64,000 nucleotides of DNA from Novosphingobium resinovorum (GCF_027922145.1 NZ_BSFC01000044.1:1-64000), one strand, 5' to 3'; numbered from the stretch's first letter, positions 1 to 9,243 are shown. Translations and numbers: made by a program. Notes: generated by a model from the letters alone, not told the origin.

Positions 1-40
1 AGATGGGAGGTCGGGTGGGGGCGTGGGCCGGTGCCGCATC

Positions 41-64
41 GAAAATGCCCGTCAGGGCATTTTC
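41..64 (-). terminator. Intrinsic terminator of the LuxR-type gene
   Basis: A perfect 10-bp stem (GAAAATGCCC at 41-50, GGGCATTTTC at 55-64) with a GTCA loop lies 13 bases beyond the stop codon of the minus-strand regulator. The T residues sit in the 3' half of the stem, so it would work best for transcripts leaving that gene. Confidence 0.6.
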
Positions 65-76
65 CAGACAGAGTCT

Positions 77-1066
77 CTAACGGCTCCCCATCTCGATCAC
101 GGCGCGGGCGATCGAGACGAGTTCGGCCTCACGGTTGACGCCGGCCTTCTGGAAGATCGTGCGCAACTGGCTCGACACCGTCTGTACGCTGACGCTGCGC
201 ATCCGGGCGATCTCCTGCCGCGAATGGCCCTGCGCCAGCAGGGCGACGATCTCGCCTTCTGCCCGCGTCAGGTCGAGCGCGGCGGAGAGGCGGGCGCCCT
301 GATCGCTGGCGAGGCCCAGCGGGGCCTTGAGCGTGACGATCACGCTGGGCGCGAAGCCGAAGTTCCAGTCCTGCCGGGGCAGGGGGCAGACCTCGACCAG
401 CAGCGGCCCGCGCACCGACTGCATCCACAGCTCCGAAGGCATCGCCTGCCGGTTGGCGAGGGCCACGCCGATCCGCATCTGCAGCACGCGGTCGAGGTCC
501 GGCCGCACCGCCCGCAATGCCCCGCCGCGCACCTGCAGCGTGTCGGGCGCGAGCAGCCTCTCCGCCGCTCCCGTCACCGAGCGCACCCGGCCGACAACGT
601 CGAGCAGGATTGCGGCCGTACGCAGCGCGTCGAGCGAACCCAGCAGCAGTTCGGCGCCCTGATGCTCGATGGCGCTTTGCAGGCGGATTGCGGCCATCAC
701 GTGCGGTGCGGCGCCGCTCAGCGCCGCGCGTTGCGCCTCGGTTGTACGTCCGTCACTGGCACCGTGAAGGGCGGCAAGGCCGAAGAACGCGGACGGTCCG
801 CTGTCGAGCACGATCTGGGCGCCGTGTTCGGCATCGAGACGCCGCACGTGCTCCATGTAGGCTTCGTTGGTGGAGACGGCCCGCACCTCGTCGTAATGCT
901 TTTCCCAGACGATTTCATAAGGCGCGCGCGAGGCCGCGATGCGGTAGTTCACCTCCGGCCTATGGCCCTCGATGGCCTCGAATTCTGCGGTGTAACCTTC
1001 CCAGGTATCGGTGACGCGGTTGAAGAACGTGTGGTGTTCGCCGATCGCGACCAGTTGCGCGCGCAT
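77..1066 (-). CDS. LuxR-family transcriptional regulator
   Basis: The 329-residue protein ends in a LuxR/FixJ-type helix-turn-helix at about residues 264-329 (LTRAEGEIVALLAQGHS, then SVQTVSSQLRTIFQKAG), the usual DNA-recognition helices. The first 250 residues resemble the long sensory region of stand-alone LuxR regulators, but no PAS or autoinducer motif can be named. The start is doubtful. In-frame sequence upstream (1067 to about 1198) still reads like protein (FARAPFEESGWEGALKALAS) but has no ATG, GTG or TTG before the stop, so the true start may be unusual or lost. The next gene on this strand is rutA; nothing in the sequence proves regulation of the rut genes. Confidence 0.8.
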   Translation of the reverse strand: MRAQLVAIGEHHTFFNRVTDTWEGYTAEFEAIEGHRPEVNYRIAASRAPYEIVWEKHYDEVRAVSTNEAYMEHVRRLDAEHGAQIVLDSGPSAFFGLAALHGASDGRTTEAQRAALSGAAPHVMAAIRLQSAIEHQGAELLLGSLDALRTAAILLDVVGRVRSVTGAAERLLAPDTLQVRGGALRAVRPDLDRVLQMRIGVALANRQAMPSELWMQSVRGPLLVEVCPLPRQDWNFGFAPSVIVTLKAPLGLASDQGARLSAALDLTRAEGEIVALLAQGHSRQEIARMRSVSVQTVSSQLRTIFQKAGVNREAELVSIARAVIEMGSR

Positions 1067-1215
1067 CGATCCGGTCGCACTGGCCAGAGCCTTCAGCGCG
1101 CCTTCCCAGCCAGATTCTTCAAACGGGGCGCGCGCGAAGAGCGCCCCCAGTTCCTCGATTCGTATGGTCCTGCCCCCCGACTGCGACCGGAGGGCAATGT
1201 GAACCCGGCGTCAAC

Positions 1216-1235
1216 TTTACGCAAGCCTATGTAAA
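1216..1235. promoter_or_regulatory. Imperfect dyad upstream of the LuxR-type gene
   Basis: TTTAC and GTAAA are separated by 10 bases, about 150 bp before the annotated regulator start and just before the apparent N-terminal extension. The geometry would suit a dimeric regulator such as the LuxR protein itself. Short arms make this weak. Confidence 0.2.
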
Positions 1236-1244
1236 ACGGGGCGG

Positions 1245-1388
1245 ATCGAGGGGGCATACCACGATCATGGTATGCGCCGAATCACCATTTCGGGCATCTG
1301 CGTAGATGCGACCCGAAGGATCGGTAATTCCAATGCGATCCTTTACCAAACTACCCGGGGCCTGCTTGCAGGCCCCGGGCTTTCTTTG
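1245..1388 (+). ncRNA. Candidate structured small RNA
   Basis: Three perfect or near-perfect hairpins precede a strong terminator within about 140 bases: GCATACCA/TGGTATGC (1254-1275); TTCGGG/CCCGAA enclosing GCATCT-GCGT-AGATGC (1289-1317); and AAGGATCG/CGATCCTT (1316-1343). The terminator is at 1354-1379. No protein start with a ribosome site fits, and no plus-strand gene follows, so an orphan sRNA is more likely than a riboswitch. No clear promoter was found. On the minus strand it would be a leader between rutA and the LuxR gene. Confidence 0.42.
1354..1388 (+). terminator. Strong intrinsic terminator
   Basis: A GC-rich 12-bp stem (CCCGGGGCCTGC pairing with GCAGGCCCCGGG) is followed by CTTTCTTTG. 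It would end the candidate sRNA and could also stop minus-strand transcripts coming from rutA. Confidence 0.65.
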
Positions 1389-1481
1389 TGGGGGTGGCGG
1401 CACTTTGACGTGATTCGCGGGAACCCGGAAACCCACCTTGCGACATTGCGTGTCAGGTGGCCGTCGGATCGAACCATCCGT

Positions 1482-1558
1482 CGTCATTGCGAGTGCAGCG
1501 AAGCAATCCAGGGCAGTTGAACGCCGCCCTGGATTGCTTCGCTGCGCTCGCAATGACG
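1482..1558. repeat. 77-bp inverted-repeat element, copy 1
   Basis: Two 33-bp arms beginning CGTCATTGCGAG and ending CTCGCAATGACG surround an 11-base loop, with one mismatch between arms. It lies 11 bases behind the rutA stop codon. Seven similar copies occur in the window. Confidence 0.9.
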
Positions 1559-1569
1559 GGAGGGGGAAG

Positions 1570-2640
<1,071 letters not shown>

Positions 2641-2643
2641 GGA

Positions 2644-3426
2644 CTAGCTCTCCAGAAACTTGACGACGAGGCGGTTGAAACCCGCAGGATCGGTGACGTT
2701 GCAGGCATGGCCGCCCCATCCGAACGTGGCGACGTCGGCCCCGGGGATCGGTCCGGCAAGGTCCAGTGAGGCCGCGCAAGGAACAAGGAAATCGTCGCGC
2801 GTGGCGATGACGAGGGTTTCGCCCAGCCTGGCCAGCCGCTCGGCCGCAGGGGCATAGGCGGCGACGGCGGCGATGCGCTTTTCCATCGTCTCCGCACCGG
2901 GGAAGCCTGCGATGTGGTGCGCCAGTTCGGCCTCGAGCAGCGCGTCGTTGGCGGCGATCCAGTCGGGCGGGTAGAGGAACAGCGGCTGCGCGCGCAGGAA
3001 CGGTTCGTTCCCCGCATGACGCAGCAGGGCGAGGCGGGCCTCGAAGCAGCGGCGGGTGTGCGGGGAGAGGGTGCGCCAGCCGTTGATCACCACCAGCTTG
3101 TCGATCCGGCCGGAGGCGAGGGCGGTCTCGATCCCGATCATCCCGCCCAGCGCGTGGCCGATGAAGTGCGCCCGCGCGATGCAAAGCGTATCCATCAGCG
3201 CGATGACTTCTGCGGCCATGTCCTCGATCGAGGTCGTTTCCGGCAGCGCGCGATCGCTGCGGCCGGTGCCGCGCTGGTCGTAGGTCAGGACGCGGTGGTT
3301 CGCGGAAAGTGCGGCAAGGTTCGGCTGCCAGTAGGCGCCGCTGCCGCCGAGCCCGCTCGACAGGATCAGCGTGGGCGCGTCTTTGGGACCGTGGAACTCG
3401 TAGTGGAGGCCGGCAGCAGTGCTCAT
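2644..3426 (-). CDS. rutD: Aminoacrylate hydrolase RutD
   Basis: A 260-residue alpha/beta-hydrolase. The nucleophile elbow reads GHALGG (in FIGHALGGMIGI), with Ala where a classical hydrolase has Ser; RutD of E. coli has the same GHALG, which supports this call. RutD speeds conversion of 3-aminoacrylate to malonic semialdehyde and ammonia. An oxyanion-type LILSSGLGGSGAYW and a late GWGGHACN (possible His) are present. The gene is separated from rutC by 231 bp of repeats but sits 3 bases before rutA. Confidence 0.88.
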   Translation of the reverse strand: MSTAAGLHYEFHGPKDAPTLILSSGLGGSGAYWQPNLAALSANHRVLTYDQRGTGRSDRALPETTSIEDMAAEVIALMDTLCIARAHFIGHALGGMIGIETALASGRIDKLVVINGWRTLSPHTRRCFEARLALLRHAGNEPFLRAQPLFLYPPDWIAANDALLEAELAHHIAGFPGAETMEKRIAAVAAYAPAAERLARLGETLVIATRDDFLVPCAASLDLAGPIPGADVATFGWGGHACNVTDPAGFNRLVVKFLES

Positions 3427-3446
3427 TCGCGATGGAGCTTCGATGC

Positions 3447-3654
3447 TTCGACAGGCTCAGCACTCAGCCTGGGCGGGGTTGGGGGCGATGCCATTGACCC
3501 GAACCGCTCCCTCGTCATTGCGAGCGCAGCGAAGCAATCCAGGGCAGTCTTGCGCCGCTCTGGATTGCTTCGCTACGCTCGCAATGACGATTCAAGGTAC
3601 AGTCGTCAGGCTGTGGTAGCCTGCGCTGTTCCCGCTCACCCTGAGCTTGTCGAA
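3447..3654. repeat. Nested repeat between rutC and rutD
   Basis: An outer inverted pair, TTCGACAGGCTCAG (3447-3460) and CTGAGCTTGTCGAA (3641-3654), matches at 13 of 14 positions and flanks a 77-bp element. The arrangement suggests one repeat inserted inside or beside another within the rut operon. Confidence 0.75.
3513..3589. repeat. 77-bp inverted-repeat element, copy 2
   Basis: The same CGTCATTGCGAG...CTCGCAATGACG element, here between two genes transcribed in the same direction (rutC and rutD). It would form a large hairpin in a rutBCDA transcript. Confidence 0.9.
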
Positions 3655-3657
3655 GGG

Positions 3658-4047
3658 TCATGCCAGATGCGCCACCGACGCGATCTCGACCAGGCAGTCG
3701 GGCTTCACGAGCTCGGTCTTGATGCAATAGCGCGCGGGTTTGTCGCCGGGAAAGTACTCGGCATAGACGGCGTTGAACGCGGCGTAATCGGCCATGTCCT
3801 TGAGGAAGATGTGGTTCATGGCGACGTCGGCCATGGTGCCGCCCGCGGCTTCCACGGTGATCCGGATCGCCTCCAGCACGTGGCGGGTCTGCGCCGCCGC
3901 GTCGCCGACATGCAGCACGGTGCCGCCTTCGCCCAGCGCCAGCATGCCCGAGACGTAGAGCACGTTGCCCGCTTTCGCCCCGGCCGAGTAGGGCGCGATC
4001 GGGGTGGGGAATTCGGACGGGTTCACGGCTTCGAAGGGCATCGTCAT
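3658..4047 (-). CDS. rutC: 3-aminoacrylate deaminase RutC (RidA/YjgF family)
   Basis: The 129-residue protein has the length and signature of the RidA/YjgF trimeric imine/enamine deaminases (PTPIAPYSAGAKAGNVLYVSG and the late CLVEIASVAHL). In the Rut pathway it acts on aminoacrylate species released after RutB. Its start overlaps the rutB stop by 4 bases (ATGA), implying translational coupling. It is cytoplasmic. Confidence 0.9.
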   Translation of the reverse strand: MTMPFEAVNPSEFPTPIAPYSAGAKAGNVLYVSGMLALGEGGTVLHVGDAAAQTRHVLEAIRITVEAAGGTMADVAMNHIFLKDMADYAAFNAVYAEYFPGDKPARYCIKTELVKPDCLVEIASVAHLA

Positions 4048-4772
4048 TCCTTTGGTGGCAGCTGGCTCACGGCAGTGCGGAAATCGGCGACCGTGCTGAC
4101 CCAGCCGAAGAACTTCTCGACGTTGTAGACGGTGGCCTCCTTGATGAAGTCGGGGCCGAGGTGATGCGTCGCATCCTCCAGCAGCACGCCGAAGTATTCG
4201 AGGTGGAAGCCGTCGCGCAGGGTCGATTCGACGCAGACGTTCGTGGCGATGCCGGTGAACACCAGCGTGCGGATGCCGCGCGCGCGCAGGACGGAATCGA
4301 GCTGCGAGTTGAAGAAGGCCGAATAGCGCGGCTTGTGGACGCGAAGGTCACCTTCCTTCGGTGTCAGCGCATCGACCAGTTCGTAGTCCCAGCCGCCGCG
4401 CGCTAGGAACTTGCCCGAGAGTTCGGGGCGCCTGCGCATGGTCTTGAGCGCGTTGGACTTGTGGAAGTTGGGCGAGAGCGGCGTGCCTGCCTCGACATAG
4501 TCGGCGTCCCAGCCGTTCTGCAGGAACACCACCGTCATCCCGGCCGCGCGGGCGGTGCCCAGCACATCGGCGATGTGGCCGATGGTAACGGCGGCAGGCC
4601 CGACGTCGAAGCCCGCCTCGTCCACGTAGCCGCCTTTGGAGGCATAGGCGTTCTGCATGTCGACGACGATGACGGCGGTTGTCGCCGGATCGAGCCGGAT
4701 GGCCTCGGGCCGCGCAGGAAGCACTGCGGAGGAGTGGGAACCGGGGGACGGGTCGACGATGATCTCGCTCAC
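4044..4772 (-). CDS. rutB: Ureidoacrylate amidohydrolase RutB
   Basis: An isochorismatase-fold cysteine hydrolase that cleaves (peroxy)ureidoacrylate to aminoacrylate and carbamate. It shares long blocks with E. coli RutB: VVDMQNAY (catalytic Asp), QNGWDADYVEAGTPLSPNF, KPRYSAFFN and TGIATNVCVESTLRDGF, which carries the catalytic Cys. The open frame runs on upstream into a repeat and cannot start there; GTG codons at 4790 and 4772 are the realistic starts. I prefer 4772 because it gives MSEIIVDPS and leaves room for the promoter. First gene of the rut operon. Confidence 0.88.
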   Translation of the reverse strand: MSEIIVDPSPGSHSSAVLPARPEAIRLDPATTAVIVVDMQNAYASKGGYVDEAGFDVGPAAVTIGHIADVLGTARAAGMTVVFLQNGWDADYVEAGTPLSPNFHKSNALKTMRRRPELSGKFLARGGWDYELVDALTPKEGDLRVHKPRYSAFFNSQLDSVLRARGIRTLVFTGIATNVCVESTLRDGFHLEYFGVLLEDATHHLGPDFIKEATVYNVEKFFGWVSTVADFRTAVSQLPPKE

Positions 4773-4778
4773 CCCGAT

Positions 4779-4807
4779 ACTATCGAGCACAGGTCCGGGG
4801 TGGTCAA
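4779..4807 (-). promoter_or_regulatory. Candidate rut operon promoter
   Basis: TTGACC (4802-4807, minus strand) is followed 17 bases later by GATAGT (4779-4784). The -35 region doubles as TTGACCA, one half of the RutR-type TTGACCA...TGGTCAA operator known from E. coli; the second half is not conserved. If real, the GTG at 4772 would lie at or next to the transcription start. Confidence 0.3.
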
Positions 4808-4864
4808 GGTGGCTGTTTGGGATCGTGATTTCGGATCGCTCGCCCTGTTCGATCGAAACAATTT

Positions 4865-4950
4865 CGTCATTCCCGCGAAGGCGGGAACCCATCTGATGAC
4901 GGTTCCGGCTGCACGGGCATCAGATGGGTCCCCGCCTGCGCGGGGATGAC
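4865..4950. repeat. Inverted repeat of the CGTCATTCCCGCGAAGGCGGGAA type
   Basis: Two related hairpins (GTCATTCCCGCGAAGGCGGG and GTCCCCGCCTGCGCGGGGATGAC) flank a centre in which CCCATCTGA pairs with TCAGATGGG. It fills the gap between rutB and the PilZ gene. Confidence 0.75.
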
Positions 4951-4980
4951 TGGGGTGAGCGGGCAATGTTCAGGCGGCCC

Positions 4981-5445
4981 TCACACAGCCGAGGGACGCG
5001 GCTCCTGCGGCCTGACGCCCAGCAAGCGCTCCAGCGCCGCTGCGAAACCGGCGTTGCGCTGGCGGTTGGAGGACTGGATGCGATCGAGGTCGAGCCCGCT
5101 GCCGCCAGTCAGCAGCACGCCGAACTCGCCCTTGCCGACCCAGCGCACTTGCGCCTGCAGGTCCGCCTGTCCGGGCAGCGAGACGCGCAGCATCTCGCCG
5201 GTGCTCGGCTGCAAGGTGCGCGAGGCGATGCACATGCCGCCGGGCGAAACGTTGCGCACGATGACGTCCTCGCCTGCGCGCCCCTCGCCGCCGATGACGG
5301 CCTTGATCAGCGTCCGCACACGCGGCGCGCGCTGCTGTTGCGCGCCTTGGCCGGCGGCAGCTTCCGACGAGACGGAAGCACGCCGCGCCAGCGCTTTCAG
5401 CCACTCGGGTCGCTCGCTGCTCGCGAAATCATCGATGTCCGCCAT
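4981..5445 (-). CDS. PilZ-domain protein
   Basis: 154 residues from the preferred start MADIDDFASSERP; an in-frame ATG 13 codons upstream is possible. The PilZ core covers about residues 50-120, with the [DN]xSxxG element as VRNVSPGGMCI and a following beta-strand region. The arginine element reads RAPRVR, not RxxxR, so c-di-GMP binding is uncertain. A diguanylate cyclase gene lies at 48.6 kb. The protein is cytoplasmic with no membrane segment. It is divergent from rsh. Confidence 0.75.
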   Translation of the reverse strand: MADIDDFASSERPEWLKALARRASVSSEAAAGQGAQQQRAPRVRTLIKAVIGGEGRAGEDVIVRNVSPGGMCIASRTLQPSTGEMLRVSLPGQADLQAQVRWVGKGEFGVLLTGGSGLDLDRIQSSNRQRNAGFAAALERLLGVRPQEPRPSAV

Positions 5446-5779
5446 GGGATCGGCTACCTCTTCGCATTCGTGTCCCCGGTGCATGGTCCGGCCCGTTGCA
5501 AGATCAGGCGCGGTCGAACCGGCGGCGCTGCGGTGGGGGGTGAGAACGATGCGCCAGCCGGTTCGCGTTTATTGTGCGGCCGCACAGTTCCCGGATGGTT
5601 AACAAATCCCTTACGTAACTTGCCCTGTGAAAACGATTGAATTGCCTTTTGTGGACGCTTTGGGTGCCGTTATGGTATCTTTAGGTGCCGGTCTGTTCCG
5701 GGTTCTCCCGTTGCAAAATCTGCATTTTGGTCGCCGCCCTCTTGTCGCGGTGCAATAAAACCTGACATGACAGGCCAGC
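5446..5779. other. Divergent intergenic region, PilZ gene and rsh
   Basis: A 334-bp region without a gene. It should hold promoters for both neighbours. TTGTGG (5649-5654) and TATGGT (5671-5676), 16 bases apart, are a weak candidate for rsh. GTTAACAAATCCCTTACG near 5596 resembles a degenerate CtrA site but does not fit the spacing well. Confidence 0.4.
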
Positions 5780-7873
5780 ATGCTCCGCCAGTACGAACTC
5801 GTCGAACGCGTCAAGGAATACGCCCCGGAGGCCGATGAGGCCCTCCTGAACCGTGCCTACGTCTATACCGTGCAGAAGCACGGCACCCAGAAACGCGCCA
5901 GTGGCGACCCCTATTTCAGCCATCCGGTCGAAGTGGCGGGTCTGATGACCGAGCTGAAGCTCGATCAGCAGACCATCATCACCGCGCTGCTCCACGACAC
6001 GGTGGAAGACACGCTGGCGACGATCGAGGAGATCGACAAGCTGTTCGGCCCGGATGTGGCGCGGCTGGTAGACGGCGTCACCAAGCTCTCCAAGATCGAG
6101 GTGATGACCGAGAGCGAACGCGCGGCGGAAAACCTGCGCAAGTTCCTGCTGGCGATGAGCGAGGACTTGCGCGTGCTCCTTGTCAAGCTGGCCGATCGCC
6201 TGCACAACATGCGCACCCTCCACTACATCAAGAAGGAGGACAAGCGCCGCCGCATCGCCCGCGAAACCATGGATATCTACGCCCCGCTCGCCGAGCGCGT
6301 GGGCATGTACGAATACATGCGCGAGATGCAATTGCTCGCCTTCGAACAGCTGGAACCCGAAGGTTACGCGACGATCACCGGCCGCCTTGCGCAGATCCGC
6401 AGCGAAGAGGGCGGGCAGGTCGACGAACTGGCGCTGTCGATCAAGCAGGTGCTGGCCGAGGCGGGCCTCAACGTCGAGGTTTCCGGCCGCGAGAAGCACC
6501 CCTATTCGATCTGGCGCAAGATGGCGGAGCGCCATGTCAACTTCGAGCAGATCACCGACATCATGGCCTTCCGCGTCCTGACGGACAGCGTGGACGACTG
6601 TTACCGCGCGCTCGGCGTGCTGCATCAGGCCTGGCAGATGATCCCGGGCCGTTTCAAGGACTACATCTCGACGCCCAAGTCGAACGGCTACCAGTCGCTG
6701 CACACGGCGCTGATATTCCAGCGTTCCATGCGCATCGAGGTGCAGATCCGCACGCGCGAGATGCACCGCCTCAACGAATTCGGCCTCGCCGCGCACTGGG
6801 CCTACAAGCAGGGCGGCGCGCGGCCCGATGGGCAGGTCGGGTGGCTGCGCGATCTGATCGAGATCGTCGACGCCAGCCACGACGCCGAGGAACTGCTCGA
6901 GAATACCAAGATGGCGATCTATCAGGATCGCATCTTTGCCTTCACCCCCAAGGGCGCGCTGTTCCAGCTGCCCAAGGGTTCGACGGCGGTGGATTTCGCG
7001 TATGCGGTGCACACCAATCTCGGCAATGCGGCTGTCGGCGTGAAGATCAACAACCGGCACGTGCCGATGCGCACGCAGCTGGCGAACGGCGACGTGGTGG
7101 AGATCATCAAGAGCACCACCTCGGAGCCGCAGCTTTCGTGGCTGGGCTTCGTCGTCACCGGCAAGGCCCGCGCCGCCATCCGCCGCGCCGTCCGCGCCAA
7201 GGAACGCGCCGAAGTAGCCGAGATCGGCGGCAAGCTCTACGACGAGATCGCCGGCCGCCTGCCGCAGCGGCTCGGCAAGAAGGCGCTTGCCCACGCGGTC
7301 GAGCGCCTGGACCTCCGCGACGAGGAAGACCTGATGTTCGCGATCGGCTCGGGCCGCCTATCGGACCGTCAGGTCATGGAGGCATTGGTCCCCGGCAGCA
7401 CGGCGGAACTGCCCGAGGACCCCGAATGGACCCGCACCGAACGCGCGATCTCGATCCGTGGTCTCACGGCGGGGGTCGGCTTCGAGCTGGCGGAATGCTG
7501 CCACCCGGTCCCCGGCGACCGCATCGTCGGCCTGCGTCGCCCGGACCACAAGGTCGAAGTCCACGCGATCGACTGCATGACGCTGGCGAGCGGCGTCGAT
7601 GCCGACTGGCTCGACCTGTCATGGGGCGAGCGGACCACCGGCGCCGTCGGGCGCCTGCAGCTGATCCTCTACAACCGCCCGGGTACGCTCGCCGAAGTGA
7701 CGCAGATCCTTGCGAGCAACCGCGCCAATGTTACCAACCTGCAGATGACCCAGCGCGACGAGCCCTTCGGTACCTATGAGGTGGACCTGGAGGTTTCCGA
7801 CCTCGCGCACCTCACCCGCATCGTCGGCGCCCTGCGTGCCAGCGAGGCGGTGGCCGACGCTGAACGCATCTAG
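5780..7873 (+). CDS. rsh: Bifunctional (p)ppGpp synthetase/hydrolase (RelA/SpoT homologue)
   Basis: A 697-residue long RSH protein. The N-terminal HD hydrolase has its metal residues at H48 (YFSHPV) and H72-D73 (LLHDTVED), plus KLADRLHNMRTL. The synthetase follows at about 225-350 (HPYSIWRKM, FKDYISTPKSNGYQSLHT, VQIRTREMH). A TGS domain starts near 380 (IFAFTPKG, LPKGSTAVDFAYAVHT), then a zinc-finger-like CCHPVPGD region, and a C-terminal ACT domain ends the protein. Intact HD and synthetase motifs mean it should both make and degrade ppGpp, as expected for the single RSH of most alphaproteobacteria. It probably acts on the ribosome. The ribosome site before the ATG is weak. Confidence 0.96.
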   Translation: MLRQYELVERVKEYAPEADEALLNRAYVYTVQKHGTQKRASGDPYFSHPVEVAGLMTELKLDQQTIITALLHDTVEDTLATIEEIDKLFGPDVARLVDGVTKLSKIEVMTESERAAENLRKFLLAMSEDLRVLLVKLADRLHNMRTLHYIKKEDKRRRIARETMDIYAPLAERVGMYEYMREMQLLAFEQLEPEGYATITGRLAQIRSEEGGQVDELALSIKQVLAEAGLNVEVSGREKHPYSIWRKMAERHVNFEQITDIMAFRVLTDSVDDCYRALGVLHQAWQMIPGRFKDYISTPKSNGYQSLHTALIFQRSMRIEVQIRTREMHRLNEFGLAAHWAYKQGGARPDGQVGWLRDLIEIVDASHDAEELLENTKMAIYQDRIFAFTPKGALFQLPKGSTAVDFAYAVHTNLGNAAVGVKINNRHVPMRTQLANGDVVEIIKSTTSEPQLSWLGFVVTGKARAAIRRAVRAKERAEVAEIGGKLYDEIAGRLPQRLGKKALAHAVERLDLRDEEDLMFAIGSGRLSDRQVMEALVPGSTAELPEDPEWTRTERAISIRGLTAGVGFELAECCHPVPGDRIVGLRRPDHKVEVHAIDCMTLASGVDADWLDLSWGERTTGAVGRLQLILYNRPGTLAEVTQILASNRANVTNLQMTQRDEPFGTYEVDLEVSDLAHLTRIVGALRASEAVADAERI

Positions 7874-7874
7874 T

Positions 7875-7931
7875 TCCTCCCCGAGCTTGCTCGGGGAGGG
7901 GGACCGCCCGCGTAGCGGGTGGTGGAGGGGG
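7875..7931. repeat. CTCCCC-family repeat, short copy
   Basis: CTCCCCGAGCTTGCTCGGGGAG is followed by a CCCGC..GCGGG hairpin and GGTGGAGGGG. It lies between the convergent ends of rsh and the DUF1905 gene. Related copies are at 22634, 24672, 29364 and 42964. Confidence 0.8.
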
Positions 7932-7939
7932 CTACTCCC

Positions 7940-8266
7940 TCAGAACGTCAGCGAAACCTCGACGTCATCGCCTTCTCCGATCCCTTCGGCCTTGCGCACG
8001 GCGGCCTTGACCGGCAGCAGCCAGCCGCCGTCGGACTTGCTCGGGAACACCGAGGTTGCGAACTCCGTCGCTCCGATCCGCGCCTTGACCTTGAGCGAGC
8101 CGAACCCGCGCGCGGTGCCTTCCAGCTTGCGCATGATCGCGGTGCCGGACAGCGCCTCGCCCGCCGCGCCGTCGATGGTGAGGAAGTGCCAGGTGCCGTT
8201 GTTCGCCCCTCCGGTCCAGCGCCACAGACGGCCGGTGTGCTGAAGGTGCTCGCCGTGTGCGCTCAT
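7940..8266 (-). CDS. DUF1905-domain protein
   Basis: 108 residues covering one DUF1905 small beta-barrel domain (WHFLTIDGAAGEALSG, GSLKVKARIGATEFATSVFP, LPVKAAVRKAEGIGEGD). The biochemical role of the family is not established. Its start overlaps the end of the cyclophilin gene by 4 bases (ATGA), so the two are cotranscribed. Confidence 0.8.
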   Translation of the reverse strand: MSAHGEHLQHTGRLWRWTGGANNGTWHFLTIDGAAGEALSGTAIMRKLEGTARGFGSLKVKARIGATEFATSVFPSKSDGGWLLPVKAAVRKAEGIGEGDDVEVSLTF

Positions 8267-9243
8267 GGCTTCGCCGCGTCCTGCTTCACGGGCCGGATCG
8301 GCACGGGTGCATTGCAGATGTCCACTCCGCCTGCGGGCTGGATGTAGAAGCTGTCCTTCCGGTTCGCGCGCTTGTCGATGTAGGCGGCGAAGCTGGCGCT
8401 TTCGGTGGAGAGGTATTCGTAGGCAGGCAGGTCCGCCACGTCGCTGCCCATCCGCACGGAGACGATCGGCGTGCGCTCTTCAGGCGTTTCATAGAAGCCC
8501 AGCGCACCCGTCCCGCGCGGTAGCGACGACAGGTGCTCCATCCCCGCGATAATCCGCCCGACGAGCGCGATGTTGCGGTCCAGCTGGCGCGGCGCTTGTC
8601 CGATCACGGTGTAGAGTTCGGCGCCGGTGCCGGTATCGGGTGAGAGATTGCGGCCAACGCCGACCATGCCGTAGCAGTGGACGGGCCAGCCTGTGCGGCC
8701 ATCTGCCGCGATGGGCCAGCCATGATCGAACAGCGTCAGGCCGTTGCGCAGATAGGAATCCGGATTGGTTGGGATCGTCGCAGTTTGTCCGGCCTCTTGC
8801 GCGCTGCGCTGCATGAAGCTCGATCGCAACCTTTCGTCGAGCGGCGTTACGTAGCCCTTCTCGGTTGGCTTCGCCAATCCCGCAGGCAAAGCCTTTGCGT
8901 TGCCCGGCGTCTCGCCATCGGGATCGCCCCACTGCACGACATAGTTGTCCTGCACTCGCACGACTGCGATCCCGTCGAACCAGTGCGCGGCCACCAGCTT
9001 GCGGATGTTCCCGACCCACCCTTGCGAGAACGGCGCGGGCATCAGTTGAATCACCACGCGGCGCGGCTTGCCCTTGGCGCCGGGCGTCAGGTCCATGACC
9101 AGCAGGTCGCCGGGGGCGATGCGCTGCCAGTCGGAAGCGGGAGCGGCATCGACGACGTCATTGGGCGTGATCGGCTTGTCCCCGGCCGCCAGCGAAGGCG
9201 TGGCGAGGGCGGCAAGTGCGATGACGGAAAAGAAAGTGCGCAT
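8263..9243 (-). CDS. Secreted cyclophilin-type peptidyl-prolyl isomerase
   Basis: 326 residues with a clear Sec signal peptide (MRTFFSVIALAALATPSLAA). The cyclophilin domain runs from about 45 to 290, with FDGIAVVRVQDNYVVQWGDPDG and a later CYGMVGVGRN corresponding to the active-site strands. Insertions make it longer than a minimal cyclophilin of about 170 residues. It should catalyse proline isomerisation during folding in the periplasm. First gene of the pair with the DUF1905 gene. Confidence 0.85.
   Translation of the reverse strand: MRTFFSVIALAALATPSLAAGDKPITPNDVVDAAPASDWQRIAPGDLLVMDLTPGAKGKPRRVVIQLMPAPFSQGWVGNIRKLVAAHWFDGIAVVRVQDNYVVQWGDPDGETPGNAKALPAGLAKPTEKGYVTPLDERLRSSFMQRSAQEAGQTATIPTNPDSYLRNGLTLFDHGWPIAADGRTGWPVHCYGMVGVGRNLSPDTGTGAELYTVIGQAPRQLDRNIALVGRIIAGMEHLSSLPRGTGALGFYETPEERTPIVSVRMGSDVADLPAYEYLSTESASFAAYIDKRANRKDSFYIQPAGGVDICNAPVPIRPVKQDAAKP

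Noticed and set aside
5590..5612. CtrA binding site upstream of rsh or the PilZ gene
   Set aside because: TTAACAAATCCCTTACG has the wrong spacing and a mismatched second half.
5681..7294. 537-codon open frame opposite rsh
   Set aside because: Antisense to a clear RSH protein. Long antisense frames are a normal by-product of high GC and codon bias; the translation is low complexity and matches no family. Similar frames opposite the receptor, ABC exporter, M13 peptidase and PBP genes were dropped for the same reason.
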